Below are positions 25,458-33,863 of a DNA stretch of 64,000 nt, piece by piece. Origin of the DNA: JANPLN01 sp041736155 (lineage in GTDB: Bacteria; Bdellovibrionota; Bdellovibrionia; Bdellovibrionales; JAGQZY01); assembly GCA_041736155.1 (NCBI GenBank), contig JBGSUL010000018.1, positions 6,847 to 70,846 of the forward strand, written 5' to 3'. Numbering within the stretch: the first letter of the stretch is position 1; every line of letters starts with the position of its first letter. The translations under genes were made by a program, and so were the position numbers. The notes under the pieces are model-generated. The model was given only the letters and a program-made list of their open reading frames with translations. It searched no databases and was not told the origin of the DNA.

Positions 25458-28422
25458 CAAAGACATCAATATTGCAATCACAGGAATATTATTCGTCCTT
25501 GTTTTATCTTTCTTATGGATTTTAACATTAAAAGCAGGAATTTTTGAGTCTGTTAAAATTATCCAAGCTTACTTTTTAGTAAAAGGTGGAGCATTTTCAT
25601 TTGTGATTTTAAAAGTGATCGTAGTTTATTGCCTTGCCATATTTTCCATCTTGAGTTTTCTAGGAATTGGCGAGTTTGGTAAAAAAATATCTTCCTATAA
25701 AAAAACAAAAGATAAAAAAGAAATCTTTCCGACTGTTATTTCATTCCTTACGGGCCTCATTTCAGGTTGGCTCTTAACAAAATATATAAGTCTTGTTCAG
25801 TTGATAGTGCCACTCCCGAACATCATACCTTATGAACAGATCAAAATCCTCATCGCAACAATCAATGGTGCTGAAGCGTTATCCGTGGGGTTTTTATTTA
25901 CTCTCCTTACAAAGAGTCTGATTAAATTTAATTTCTTAAAAATAGACCGCATTCCAATGATTCCAACACAAAAAAATAAATTAGTTATCGGCACTAAAAT
26001 CGAAGGTGATGAAGAGAATTGGATTGTTCTTGGTGAAAAATCGCTCTCAACAGGTCTACTAACTACTGCTTCTACTGGGAGTGGTAAATCAAGTGCATGT
26101 TTGCTTCCTTGGACAAAACAAATATTAGAAAATTTTGAACCTAAGCCTTCGATTGTAGTGATTGATGCTAAAGACTCGTTTGCGAGAGACGTTGTAAAGC
26201 TCGCTAAAGGGTTAAAGCGCGATAGCGATCTAGTGCATTTCACGATGGATGGTTCATTTAGAACAAACGTCATCTATCAAAAAGACATACTTAAAAACAG
26301 CGGTTATTCAAAAGTGGCGTCGATGATCCAAGCTGCCACTGACAACTATATGGGGAAACAGACTGGCGAGAGTAAATTCTGGGGTGTGAAGGGCTATACA
26401 TTCTTAAAGAATATGGTCATTTACTGTGCAGGTAAATACGGTGATTATTTCACCCTAAGAGACTTTTATGAGGAAATTATTAAAAGCACAAATTGCGACT
26501 ATGCTCTTGAGATTGACTCTTTTTTGCTGAGCGAAAAATTAGATTGGGAAGAAAAGAGAAACCTAGAAATCGCTCAAAGTTACTTTGAATATGAATTCGC
26601 AAAACTTGATTCAAAACTTAAAGACAGCATTGTTCAGTCAGCATCGACATTCCTTGCTCTCTTGAGAGATGCTAAGGTTGAAAAAATATTTTGTCCTAAA
26701 AAAGAAGATGTCACATTTTGGGGATTTGATGAGATCGTAGATAATGGTAAAATCTTCGTTTTTGGAATAGATATACCTGGTCTGTCAGCGCCAATGGCGA
26801 TTTTGATGAAACTCCTTTATCAAAGATCAGTGCTAAATCGAATTAAAGAACCTCAAAGACTTTTAAATAAGCGTCTCAGTGTTGGCATCTATGATGAGTA
26901 TCAATCTATAGTAACTACAGGCGGCGGGCAAATCGAAGGCGACGATGATTATGCAGCAAAACGTCGAGAGGCATTGGGTGTAACGATTGCAGCTACACAG
27001 TCTTTAAGCTCTCTTGCGCAGGCCATTGGTAATGATATGGGCCTTGATACGCTTATTCAGAACTTTAGAAATCAGGTCATAGGTCACTCAAAGGACAAGA
27101 GAACGGTCGAGTATTGCAAATACTTTGCAGGAGAGATCGAGCGCGTGACAGAGAGTAAAAGTTTTTCTGAATCTGGCTCAAATCCATTAAAAAATCTCTT
27201 TGGAGGAGGACTTACAACATCAAAGCCAACCGTCAGCCAGTCCCTCAATCAGAATGTGCAGAACATTCCACGCATAAATGGTGAAACTCTAAGTACGTTA
27301 AGTATTAACGAGGCCGTTGGGTTTTTCTTTGACGGCGCAAATTCATTTTTCGTCGAAAAAGTGGGTTTAAAACCAAATTATCTAAATAGCATGAGAACAA
27401 CTCATGCTGATGTTTTGGCCTTTAGCAGAAAAGCAGCAGCTGTATGTTTGGCTTTATTCATTACTCCAAAAGTTTTTGGAAGCCCTACGGTATGTAGTGC
27501 TGTAAAAATGCCGACCTATGAAATGTGTATGGAATACAACACGTCTCCGTGCATGTGTGGCGGCACACCGCCTAGACCATGTGTGAGACACTCCTATTAT
27601 TTCCCACAATCCTTTATTGAGGTTACAACAGCGGCTAATAAAAGTTTTTTTTCAGAAATCCCAGGAGCGGCAGTTCAAATGTCGTCAGGTTTTCTAGATT
27701 CCGTCAGTCATGGAGCCGATGACATGGGTGGGTACTTTTATCATGCAAGAATTATCCAGATCCCTTTAAGTAGCTTTGGTTACGAAGGGTTTGCTTGCGG
27801 TGGTAATAAGCAAGAAAAGCTCTGTTTCGATGCTGTATCTGAGCATGTTGATAGTTGGAAGACCGGAATCGCCGATCAATTACAGCCTCAGTACCTTGCT
27901 TGGAAAATGGCGATCCCCCTTTGTTACAAAAAAGCTTTAAAAAATGCCGTTATAGGCGATACCCCCAACCCCCCTTTACAAAATTCCTTGAGCTGTGGGT
28001 TCCCACTGAAATCTATCAAGGTGTTTCCCCCATCCATGAGCGAACAATGCACTGGATGGGGGACTCTTTTTCCTAGAACGGGTTTTGTTGAAAGCTCAAG
28101 CTCTGTAGGTGCTGCCCTACTGGCTGCAAAACGTCTTAGAAGCTTGGCAAGTGATGTTTATAGATCAACTCCAATGTCGCCGGATGAAAAATGGAGTCTT
28201 GTTTACCCAAACTCCTCAAGCTGCTTTCGAGAAGGTAAATCTCTAGGAGAAATCGAAACAATGCGCGGAGCAAATGAGCTTGGGAGACTTTCAAAAACAA
28301 ATCATCAGACCTTTTTGTTTGCTGTGTGGAAAAGAGTGAGCTGTTGCAAGGACTTTGATTCTATACCAGAAACAGCGGCTTCCAAGGTGGCGCTAAAAGC
28401 AATTTGCCAAGGGATGGAATAA
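25447..28422 (+). CDS. VirD4/TraD coupling ATPase fused to TraU
   Basis: One 991-residue chain. Residues 1-150 hold about four transmembrane helices. The cytoplasmic ATPase shows Walker A TASTGSGKSS (near 208-217), Walker B VGIYDEY (near 480) and the coupling-protein stretch FWGVKGYTFLKNMVIY. Near residue 660 a new hydrophobic segment appears (AAAVCLALFITPKVFGS), then a cysteine-rich C-terminal domain matching F-type TraU: CMCGGTPPRPCVRHSYYFP, GYFYHARIIQIPLSSF, KWSLVYPNSSSCF and LFAVWKRVSCC. With an even number of N-terminal helices and a fifth helix, the TraU part falls in the periplasm, where TraU belongs. TraU is normally a separate exported protein. There is no Shine-Dalgarno near an internal ATG (27391), which favours a real fusion. 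Confidence 0.85.
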   Translation: MESNKDINIAITGILFVLVLSFLWILTLKAGIFESVKIIQAYFLVKGGAFSFVILKVIVVYCLAIFSILSFLGIGEFGKKISSYKKTKDKKEIFPTVISFLTGLISGWLLTKYISLVQLIVPLPNIIPYEQIKILIATINGAEALSVGFLFTLLTKSLIKFNFLKIDRIPMIPTQKNKLVIGTKIEGDEENWIVLGEKSLSTGLLTTASTGSGKSSACLLPWTKQILENFEPKPSIVVIDAKDSFARDVVKLAKGLKRDSDLVHFTMDGSFRTNVIYQKDILKNSGYSKVASMIQAATDNYMGKQTGESKFWGVKGYTFLKNMVIYCAGKYGDYFTLRDFYEEIIKSTNCDYALEIDSFLLSEKLDWEEKRNLEIAQSYFEYEFAKLDSKLKDSIVQSASTFLALLRDAKVEKIFCPKKEDVTFWGFDEIVDNGKIFVFGIDIPGLSAPMAILMKLLYQRSVLNRIKEPQRLLNKRLSVGIYDEYQSIVTTGGGQIEGDDDYAAKRREALGVTIAATQSLSSLAQAIGNDMGLDTLIQNFRNQVIGHSKDKRTVEYCKYFAGEIERVTESKSFSESGSNPLKNLFGGGLTTSKPTVSQSLNQNVQNIPRINGETLSTLSINEAVGFFFDGANSFFVEKVGLKPNYLNSMRTTHADVLAFSRKAAAVCLALFITPKVFGSPTVCSAVKMPTYEMCMEYNTSPCMCGGTPPRPCVRHSYYFPQSFIEVTTAANKSFFSEIPGAAVQMSSGFLDSVSHGADDMGGYFYHARIIQIPLSSFGYEGFACGGNKQEKLCFDAVSEHVDSWKTGIADQLQPQYLAWKMAIPLCYKKALKNAVIGDTPNPPLQNSLSCGFPLKSIKVFPPSMSEQCTGWGTLFPRTGFVESSSSVGAALLAAKRLRSLASDVYRSTPMSPDEKWSLVYPNSSSCFREGKSLGEIETMRGANELGRLSKTNHQTFLFAVWKRVSCCKDFDSIPETAASKVALKAICQGME

Positions 28423-29966
28423 TGTTTGGTCAATTTTTGGTAGATCAAAAAATTATCAATCAGGCGCAGCTTGATGAGGCATTAGAGGATCAAAAAGTTT
28501 CACATGAAAAGCTCGGTCGAATTTTAATGGCTCAAACAGTCCTAGAAAAAGGACAGCTAGATCAGACGTTATTAACTTATTTAAAAATTGAAAATGCACA
28601 GTCTCTTTTAGAAACATATAAAGATTCAAAAAATCTTACAAAGGTATTCCTCGGAGAAAAAGTAATTGGTTTTCTGTCGAATGGTACAAAACATCTCTAT
28701 ATCGAAGTATTTTGCGACGATGTATTGGTAGAATTAGAAAAAAGGCACTCATTCAAAAAAATCGAATTAATAACAAGTGACCAAAGTAAGTATCTTTCAG
28801 GACTTTTTGAAACAAAAGATAATAGTCAAAGAGTCGAAAAACCAAAAATATACGGTCCTTTCGATAAGTTTTTATCAAGTGTGTTTGACGAAGCCAAGAA
28901 ACTTAAGGCCAGCGATATTCACTTTGACGTGGAAGAGCATGGTCTCAGCGTCCGGTTGAGAGTTCACGGCGATTTGATTGAGTTTAAAAAAGTTGAAAAA
29001 TCACATGTTCAGTCTTTGATGACAAAAGTAAGGAGCGAGGTGGGGCTCCCGCTATCCGTCGTGGGTCGCCCTGCGAGCGGTTCCCGAAATCTTGAGGAAT
29101 ATGGGGTAAAGGTTCGTTCGGAGTATGCTCCTGAAACTCTTGGAGAAACCATCGTTTGTCGAATTATTGATAACGAAAAAATTAAAAGTGCAAAGATCGA
29201 AAATATTGGCGCGGATATTCTATTTACAGAAAGCTTAATAAAATCTCTCAAAAGAAAAAACGGCCTTATTCTTCTTTGTGGTCAAACAGGGAGCGGTAAA
29301 TCACTGACTCTTTTTTCAGCACTTATGTCTCTTGATCGCTTGAGAAAGAAGATAATCACGATTGAGGACCCAGTTGAGTATGAGGGAAATGGTCTTACGC
29401 AAATTGATGTGAATAAGCACAAGCTTACTTTTAGCGAAGCCTTGAGGTCTAGTCTCAGGCTTGATCCAGATGTGATCATGGTTGGTGAAATACGAGATGA
29501 GGAGACTGCAAGTCTTGCGATGAGAGCATCGTCCACGGGACATCTAGTGCTAAGCACACTTCATACTAACAGCGCCATAGGGGCTATTAGTCGTTTAAGC
29601 GGGATGGGCGTAAAAGAAGACGTTTTAGTGGAAAACGTGATTCAAATAAGCGCATTAACTCTTAAAAAAGAGCTGTGTCAAAGGTGCAAAATTCCTATCA
29701 CCGACTGGAAAGATAAGGACACTGAGGCTGAGTTTTTGTCCCTACAAGCCAACAATACAATTTTTTATGAGCCAAACCCAAGTGGCTGCGAGTTTTGTAC
29801 TCAGGGCCATATTGGTCGAAAACTTTTAACAGAGACCATTGACTCTGATGTGGTTTATTCAAAGGTTTTTTCTAAAAATAGTGAGGGATATAGGACTTTA
29901 CTGGATTGCGGAAAAGAGTACGCAAGTCTTGGGATTATTTCCCCCTATGAAGTGGTGGGATTATGA
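28422..29966 (+). CDS. GspE/PilB-type secretion ATPase
   Basis: 514 residues. An MshEN-like N-terminal domain (MFGQFLVDQKIINQAQLDEA) is followed by the GspE/PilB core: ASDIHFDVEEHG, Walker A GQTGSGKS (near 287-294), Asp box TIEDPVEY, Walker B LRLDPDVIMVGEIRDEET, His box STLHTNSA, and C-terminal cysteine pairs (LCQRC, CEFC) that bind zinc in this family. It begins at the overlapping TAATG of the TraD-TraU stop. F-type systems normally lack a VirB11 or GspE ATPase, so this enzyme may power pilus dynamics here; IncI systems do carry a PilT/VirB11-like TraJ. The frame is open to 28404, but TAATG decides the start. Confidence 0.9.
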   Translation: MFGQFLVDQKIINQAQLDEALEDQKVSHEKLGRILMAQTVLEKGQLDQTLLTYLKIENAQSLLETYKDSKNLTKVFLGEKVIGFLSNGTKHLYIEVFCDDVLVELEKRHSFKKIELITSDQSKYLSGLFETKDNSQRVEKPKIYGPFDKFLSSVFDEAKKLKASDIHFDVEEHGLSVRLRVHGDLIEFKKVEKSHVQSLMTKVRSEVGLPLSVVGRPASGSRNLEEYGVKVRSEYAPETLGETIVCRIIDNEKIKSAKIENIGADILFTESLIKSLKRKNGLILLCGQTGSGKSLTLFSALMSLDRLRKKIITIEDPVEYEGNGLTQIDVNKHKLTFSEALRSSLRLDPDVIMVGEIRDEETASLAMRASSTGHLVLSTLHTNSAIGAISRLSGMGVKEDVLVENVIQISALTLKKELCQRCKIPITDWKDKDTEAEFLSLQANNTIFYEPNPSGCEFCTQGHIGRKLLTETIDSDVVYSKVFSKNSEGYRTLLDCGKEYASLGIISPYEVVGL

Positions 29967-30637
29967 TGATCATTATAGTCATCTCACTTCTTCATGCTGA
30001 GTATTTTGACCAAAACATTGAGTATTTTAAGGACCAGACAAAAGCTATTGAGACAAAGAAAAATTTAGAAAAAAAAGAAAAGAAGTTTGATTGGAATACC
30101 CATCTTGATAAAAAAAACGACGAGTTTTTCAAAGAAGGAGACTATATTCCACCAGCTCCGTTTCTTGAAGCAATGAGACGTCCCACGAAGAAAAATATTC
30201 TTCTTTTTGAAAAATGGCATGAGAAAAAGAACTTTTTGCTAAAAAGATTCAATGAAAAACGTGCCGAAGTTCTGGGTCGCCCTGTAGTTTCTGAAGAAAA
30301 ATCAACCGATAAAGAAATTTCTCTAGATTTGAAAAAATATACTTTTATTTTCTACTTTGATTCCATGTGTTCGTCATGCCGTGGAATGTTTGAAGTTGTA
30401 AATGACATGGTAACTCAAGGGATTTTTATCGAGGCTGTCAGGGTCGATAGTCTTGAAACTGTTGTGCAAGGATTATCCATCCCTTGGACGCGAGCATCTA
30501 AGAAGGAAATTGAACAAACAAAGATTACAGCAGTTCCTATGCTCCTAGCTTTTGAGAAAGAAACAAAACGAGCATTTAAGATAGTAGGCAAAAAATCAGT
30601 TTATGAAATAAATGAAATTTTAAAAAATCAAAAATAA
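29963..30637 (+). CDS. traF: TraF-like thioredoxin-fold protein
   Basis: 224 residues with a short hydrophobic N-terminus (IIIVISLLHA) as export signal, a charged helical middle, and a thioredoxin-like domain with the redox motif CSSC (136-139) in YFDSMCSSCRGMF and the cis-proline region TAVPMLLAF. F-type TraF proteins carry this fold and assist folding of disulfide-rich conjugation proteins such as TraU and TraN; most F-type TraF have lost the CxxC, but it is present here. The ATGA overlap with the preceding ATPase gene indicates coupling. It is shorter than F TraF plus its linker but of the right order. Confidence 0.7.
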   Translation: MMIIIVISLLHAEYFDQNIEYFKDQTKAIETKKNLEKKEKKFDWNTHLDKKNDEFFKEGDYIPPAPFLEAMRRPTKKNILLFEKWHEKKNFLLKRFNEKRAEVLGRPVVSEEKSTDKEISLDLKKYTFIFYFDSMCSSCRGMFEVVNDMVTQGIFIEAVRVDSLETVVQGLSIPWTRASKKEIEQTKITAVPMLLAFEKETKRAFKIVGKKSVYEINEILKNQK

Positions 30638-30646
30638 AGGAGAAGT

Positions 30647-31036
30647 ATGAAAATTTTAAGAAAGATTTTAAAAATATTTAATTGGGATCTAATGACGCTA
30701 CTTTTGCTGTTAGCATTTGTGCTTTTCCTCTCATCAAAGGCATCGGCGATAAATATCAGCGGAGAGGATATTTCTGGAGATATGGAGACAGTGGGTAGTC
30801 TTTTTAAAACAGCGGATACGATGACCTTTGGTTGGGCGTCGCCCCTAATTGCGGGGATATTCATTATTATCGGCTGCGTAGGTCTTATTCGATCAAACTT
30901 TATGGTGTTTTTTCTCTGTTTTACAGCAGCCATTCTCATTTTGCTTGTTCCAAAGATTGTTTCCGAGCTTCGTAGAAAGGGCGGAGATTCGGTCATTAAC
31001 GCCAAGGCCGTATTTCTAGAGAAACACTATGTTTGA
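30647..31036 (+). CDS. Conjugative pilin (TraA/VirB2-like)
   Basis: 129 residues with a long leader ending in FLSSKASA, a signal-peptidase site, followed by a short polar segment and two hydrophobic helices (GWASPLIAGIFIIIGCVGLI and FMVFFLCFTAAILILLV). This is the hairpin topology of TraA/VirB2 pilins. The AGGAG ribosome binding site is strong, as expected for a major subunit. The charged C-terminal tail of about 25 residues is longer than in F pilin. It is followed by TraL with an 8-base overlap, the same order as in the F transfer region. Confidence 0.7.
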   Translation: MKILRKILKIFNWDLMTLLLLLAFVLFLSSKASAINISGEDISGDMETVGSLFKTADTMTFGWASPLIAGIFIIIGCVGLIRSNFMVFFLCFTAAILILLVPKIVSELRRKGGDSVINAKAVFLEKHYV

Positions 31037-31340
31037 TTACAAGAAGATCAAAAGAGAACACGCAAAGGTTACTAATAGAGTCTTATCTGAACCAATCATG
31101 GTATTTGATTTTTTGGAGCTCAAAGAGGCATTACTTGGTGTATTTTTGTTCTTTTATTTTGGCATTGTGGATACAAAGCCATTTTTGCTTCTTACACTAC
31201 TTTTTTTACTAGTGTTTATATGGCCTCCGTTTAGAGAAAAAATTCCAAGGGGATATCTCCTCCACAAGATATCCAGATATTCGCCAGTAAAAATACCAAA
31301 CTTTATTGGTGTCAACGGTTCTTCAAAATTAAGAGTATAG
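31029..31340 (+). CDS. traL: TraL (VirB3-like) pore protein
   Basis: 103 residues with two closely spaced membrane helices (LLGVFLFFYFGIV and LLLTLLFLLVFIW). An N-terminal basic stretch ends in SEPIMVFDFLELKEA, like the conserved N-terminus of TraL, and a C-terminal GYLLHKISRYSP resembles the family's G-x-L-x-H-x-x-Y motif. VirB3/TraL proteins act with the VirB4/TraC ATPase in pilus assembly at the inner membrane. Its position directly after the pilin gene agrees. Confidence 0.75.
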   Translation: MFDYKKIKREHAKVTNRVLSEPIMVFDFLELKEALLGVFLFFYFGIVDTKPFLLLTLLFLLVFIWPPFREKIPRGYLLHKISRYSPVKIPNFIGVNGSSKLRV

Positions 31341-31349
31341 GAGTTCATA

Positions 31350-31736
31350 GTGATTTCTGAATATAAATTTTTAGACGTTTGTGAAGTTTGCGATAGCCGC
31401 GAACTTGATTTTGTTCTCTTTGACTTGAAAGCATTTAAGGAAAATTCGTACATTATTCGCGACATTCCAGGCTTTAGGTGCAGAGATTGTGGAGAGCTTC
31501 TTATATCAAATGGGGTGATTGAGATTTTAGACGAAATTAAACCCATCAATTCAATTGTCGTAGAATTTCCCGTAAATCAGTATCAGAGCAAAATTATGAA
31601 GCTTCAAAAAATGGAACGTGAGATTGCAGAAAGGTACTTACACTCTTGGAATTTGATAAAGGAGGATGGTCGAGAGTTTTTAGAAAAAATAGGATTAAGA
31701 AGTATTGGTGACTGGCAGCAAATAGCAAATACCTAA
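31350..31736 (+). CDS. YgiT/MqsA-type zinc-finger protein
   Basis: 128 residues with two CxxC pairs in the arrangement of the YgiT/MqsA N-terminal zinc finger: CEVCDSRELDF, then IRDIPGFRCRDCGE and ISNGVIEILDE. MqsA proteins are antitoxin repressors with a C-terminal helix-turn-helix. The helical C-terminus here (MEREIAERYLHSWNLIKEDG) may be such a domain but is not convincing. GTG 31350 is preceded by AGGAG. No toxin gene is adjacent, so it may regulate the operon or serve an unrelated role inside it. Confidence 0.6.
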   Translation: MISEYKFLDVCEVCDSRELDFVLFDLKAFKENSYIIRDIPGFRCRDCGELLISNGVIEILDEIKPINSIVVEFPVNQYQSKIMKLQKMEREIAERYLHSWNLIKEDGREFLEKIGLRSIGDWQQIANT

Positions 31737-31752
31737 AAAAGGAGAAATTCTA

Positions 31753-32271
31753 ATGGAAGCAAAAAAACAAGAAACTAAACAGAAGATCGAAAAACAGGAA
31801 AACGTTGAAGTTAAGTTTGTTGACGTTTCAGTGAGTGTTTTAGGCGAAATGAAACAAAAGAAATTTGTAAAACTTGAGAAAGTTGGTTTTAGTCCAGAAA
31901 GAGGGAACATTTTTGTTCATCTTGACGAAAGACACACGCTGTTGTTTAAAAACGGATTTTTGAAAAATTATTTAAAATACGACATCGAACAGGCCTCAGA
32001 AGTAGAAAAGTCCGTTATGAAAACCCCAACTTTTGGTGGGAAGGAACCTTCGGTCTCTAAAGTGCGTATGAAGGTCTTAGGAGAGAGTAACGATCGAAAG
32101 CGTACATTTGTCGGTCCAATGGGTTCTGTGGAATATGATGCCCGCTATAAGGGTTTAAAAATCAATCTTGATAGTCAGCATATGACGATCATTGATGGTC
32201 AAACTTTAAGTAAAGAACTTGGAATTAAGATTGTTCCACAGAGTTTAGAAAAAAGTTCTCTTTCACGCTAG
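31753..32271 (+). CDS. Hypothetical protein in transfer operon
   Basis: 172 residues, soluble, with a lysine/glutamine-rich N-terminus (KKQETKQKIEKQENVEVKF) and beta-rich segments (GNIFVHLDERHTLLF, GLKINLDSQHMTIID). There is no signal peptide or membrane helix. AAAGGAG precedes the ATG. I recognise no family. It lies between the zinc-finger gene and TraE with gaps of 10-16 bases, so it is co-transcribed with the transfer machinery. Confidence 0.6.
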   Translation: MEAKKQETKQKIEKQENVEVKFVDVSVSVLGEMKQKKFVKLEKVGFSPERGNIFVHLDERHTLLFKNGFLKNYLKYDIEQASEVEKSVMKTPTFGGKEPSVSKVRMKVLGESNDRKRTFVGPMGSVEYDARYKGLKINLDSQHMTIIDGQTLSKELGIKIVPQSLEKSSLSR

Positions 32272-32281
32272 GAGCATTTAT

Positions 32282-33061
32282 ATGAATTTTTCGACTTTGA
32301 TGAATAGAGCTGTTGTTCAATTCTCGCCTCTTCGCGATGATCTTGTAGATTTTGTTAAAAAAGGAGCAAAACGCCGAGAAACGAAAATTAAACTCAAAGA
32401 CTTAACAGAGGCAAGGCTTAAAAAGATTCCAAACTACATTGCCGTTGAAGTGGCAAAACAGAAGATCAGTCTCACAAAGGATGCCTTAATTGTAGGACTT
32501 TTGAGTTTGGTTTTAATCCTTATGTATTCGGTAACGAATCTTGCAAGCAAGATGGATGAACGAATCGTGGCTCTTATTCCAAGTCGAATTGAGAAAGCAA
32601 CAGAGGTGCAGCCGAATCAGATTAGTCCGGCTGCACTTTACAGCAAACTTTCATCTTTTATCAGTTTGCTCGGCAATATCGACCATGGAAACGTTGATTT
32701 TAATTACGAAGTGCTGCGCGGTCTGATGTCTGACGAGTTAAAGGTTAAATTTTGGGCAGACTCCACCCAGCTCAGGAAAATTGTGAAAGAAAAAAGCATG
32801 AGTCAGACCATAAGCTACGACATGAAGGATATGAGTGTTGGTAGCCGTGGGAAAACGATAAGCGCGCTGGTGAAAGTGAAGATCAAGCCCATGTATGGTG
32901 ATGAGCTTGGGAAAATCCGTGAAGAATACATGCTTCTTGAGGGAACTGTTGTTGTGAAAAAAGAAGATAATTTTTGGGAGATTGAACTATTTAATCTTGA
33001 GCAAGGTCCGTTGAGCGATATTGCAAAAGTTAAACGTCGAATTGAAGGCGGCTTAGAATGA
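32282..33061 (+). CDS. traE: TraE/VirB8-like assembly protein
   Basis: 259 residues. An unusually long basic cytoplasmic N-terminus of about 75 residues precedes one transmembrane helix (ALIVGLLSLVLILMYSVT) and a periplasmic domain of about 165 residues with the alternating beta pattern of TraE/VirB8 (SALVKVKIKPMYG, REEYMLLEGTVVVKK, NFWEIELFNLEQG). It lies directly before a TraK-like gene (ATGA overlap) and TraB, the conserved E-K-B order of F-type systems; that order is the strongest evidence. It would link the outer core complex to the inner membrane complex. Confidence 0.7.
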   Translation: MNFSTLMNRAVVQFSPLRDDLVDFVKKGAKRRETKIKLKDLTEARLKKIPNYIAVEVAKQKISLTKDALIVGLLSLVLILMYSVTNLASKMDERIVALIPSRIEKATEVQPNQISPAALYSKLSSFISLLGNIDHGNVDFNYEVLRGLMSDELKVKFWADSTQLRKIVKEKSMSQTISYDMKDMSVGSRGKTISALVKVKIKPMYGDELGKIREEYMLLEGTVVVKKEDNFWEIELFNLEQGPLSDIAKVKRRIEGGLE

Positions 33062-33843
33062 TGAATTTAATTCTACTTCTTTCATTATGTTTGGGTGCCT
33101 ATGCAAAAGATCTACGATTTGGATCAAAGACTTTAAAAGTGTCAGTTCGTTGGGAAATGATTGACCCTATGAATCCATCTTTGGGGCTCAAGCCTACTTA
33201 TTTGAGATTTACAAAGCCTGTATATCGTTTCGACAACATCACTTTGTTTTCGCTAGAAGCGGTGAAGAGCAGAAATGGTTCATCAGATTTTCGTGAATTT
33301 AAAATATTGCCGAGAAAATCTCTTGGTCATCAAACTGTAGAGATTCAACTTCAGGATCGAACTCTTGTTACGGTGGATTTCTCTGTTTCAAGGGAAGAAT
33401 CGACACCGTTATCGTATGATTTTAAGCCTGAGAAAATACCTGACTTAAATGATTCGAGCGAAAGAGTTTATACAGATGTCGTTATAATGAAATCTATCCT
33501 TTTAGGGCATAATCTCTATGGGTTTGAAAAGAAATCAGAAAAGGCTAATTTAGCTTGTGGCGATAGAAACGTAAAAGTCGAGGTAAGCAGTCATCTTGAG
33601 GGACATGGGTTTAAGATTTTTCAAGTAAAGGTCTTTAATCTTTCAAAAAAAGATTCTTATAGTTTTATTCCCGAAAGTGTTGGTTTTGAAAAAAGAGACT
33701 TTTCAAAATCCGAATTAAAGCATTTTGAAAAAGAAGCATTATTGCCGCAGAAAAATGCGATCGTGACGATTGTTGTAGATATAGGTGCAAACATTAATTT
33801 TCTGAAAATCTGTAAAATTGGATCTCAACTCAAAAAATCTTAA
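33058..33843 (+). CDS. traK: TraK/VirB9-like outer core protein
   Basis: 261 residues with a signal peptide (LILLLSLCLGAYA) and a beta-rich periplasmic protein (LRFGSKTLKVSVRWEMID, YRFDNITLFSLEAVK, TVEIQLQDRTLVTVDF) consistent with TraK/VirB9. Two cysteines (LACGD, FLKICK) may form a disulfide. Sequence similarity by eye is limited; the call rests on export, beta content and location between TraE and TraB. TraK-family proteins form the outer-membrane ring with TraB and TraV. Confidence 0.65.
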   Translation: MMNLILLLSLCLGAYAKDLRFGSKTLKVSVRWEMIDPMNPSLGLKPTYLRFTKPVYRFDNITLFSLEAVKSRNGSSDFREFKILPRKSLGHQTVEIQLQDRTLVTVDFSVSREESTPLSYDFKPEKIPDLNDSSERVYTDVVIMKSILLGHNLYGFEKKSEKANLACGDRNVKVEVSSHLEGHGFKIFQVKVFNLSKKDSYSFIPESVGFEKRDFSKSELKHFEKEALLPQKNAIVTIVVDIGANINFLKICKIGSQLKKS

Positions 33844-33863
33844 GAGAATCTAAAGGAATTTTT

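Noticed and set aside
27391..28422. Independent TraU gene starting at internal ATG 27391
   Set aside because: No Shine-Dalgarno sequence precedes this ATG or the nearby TTG, and the upstream frame is open; kept as one fused gene, though internal initiation cannot be excluded.
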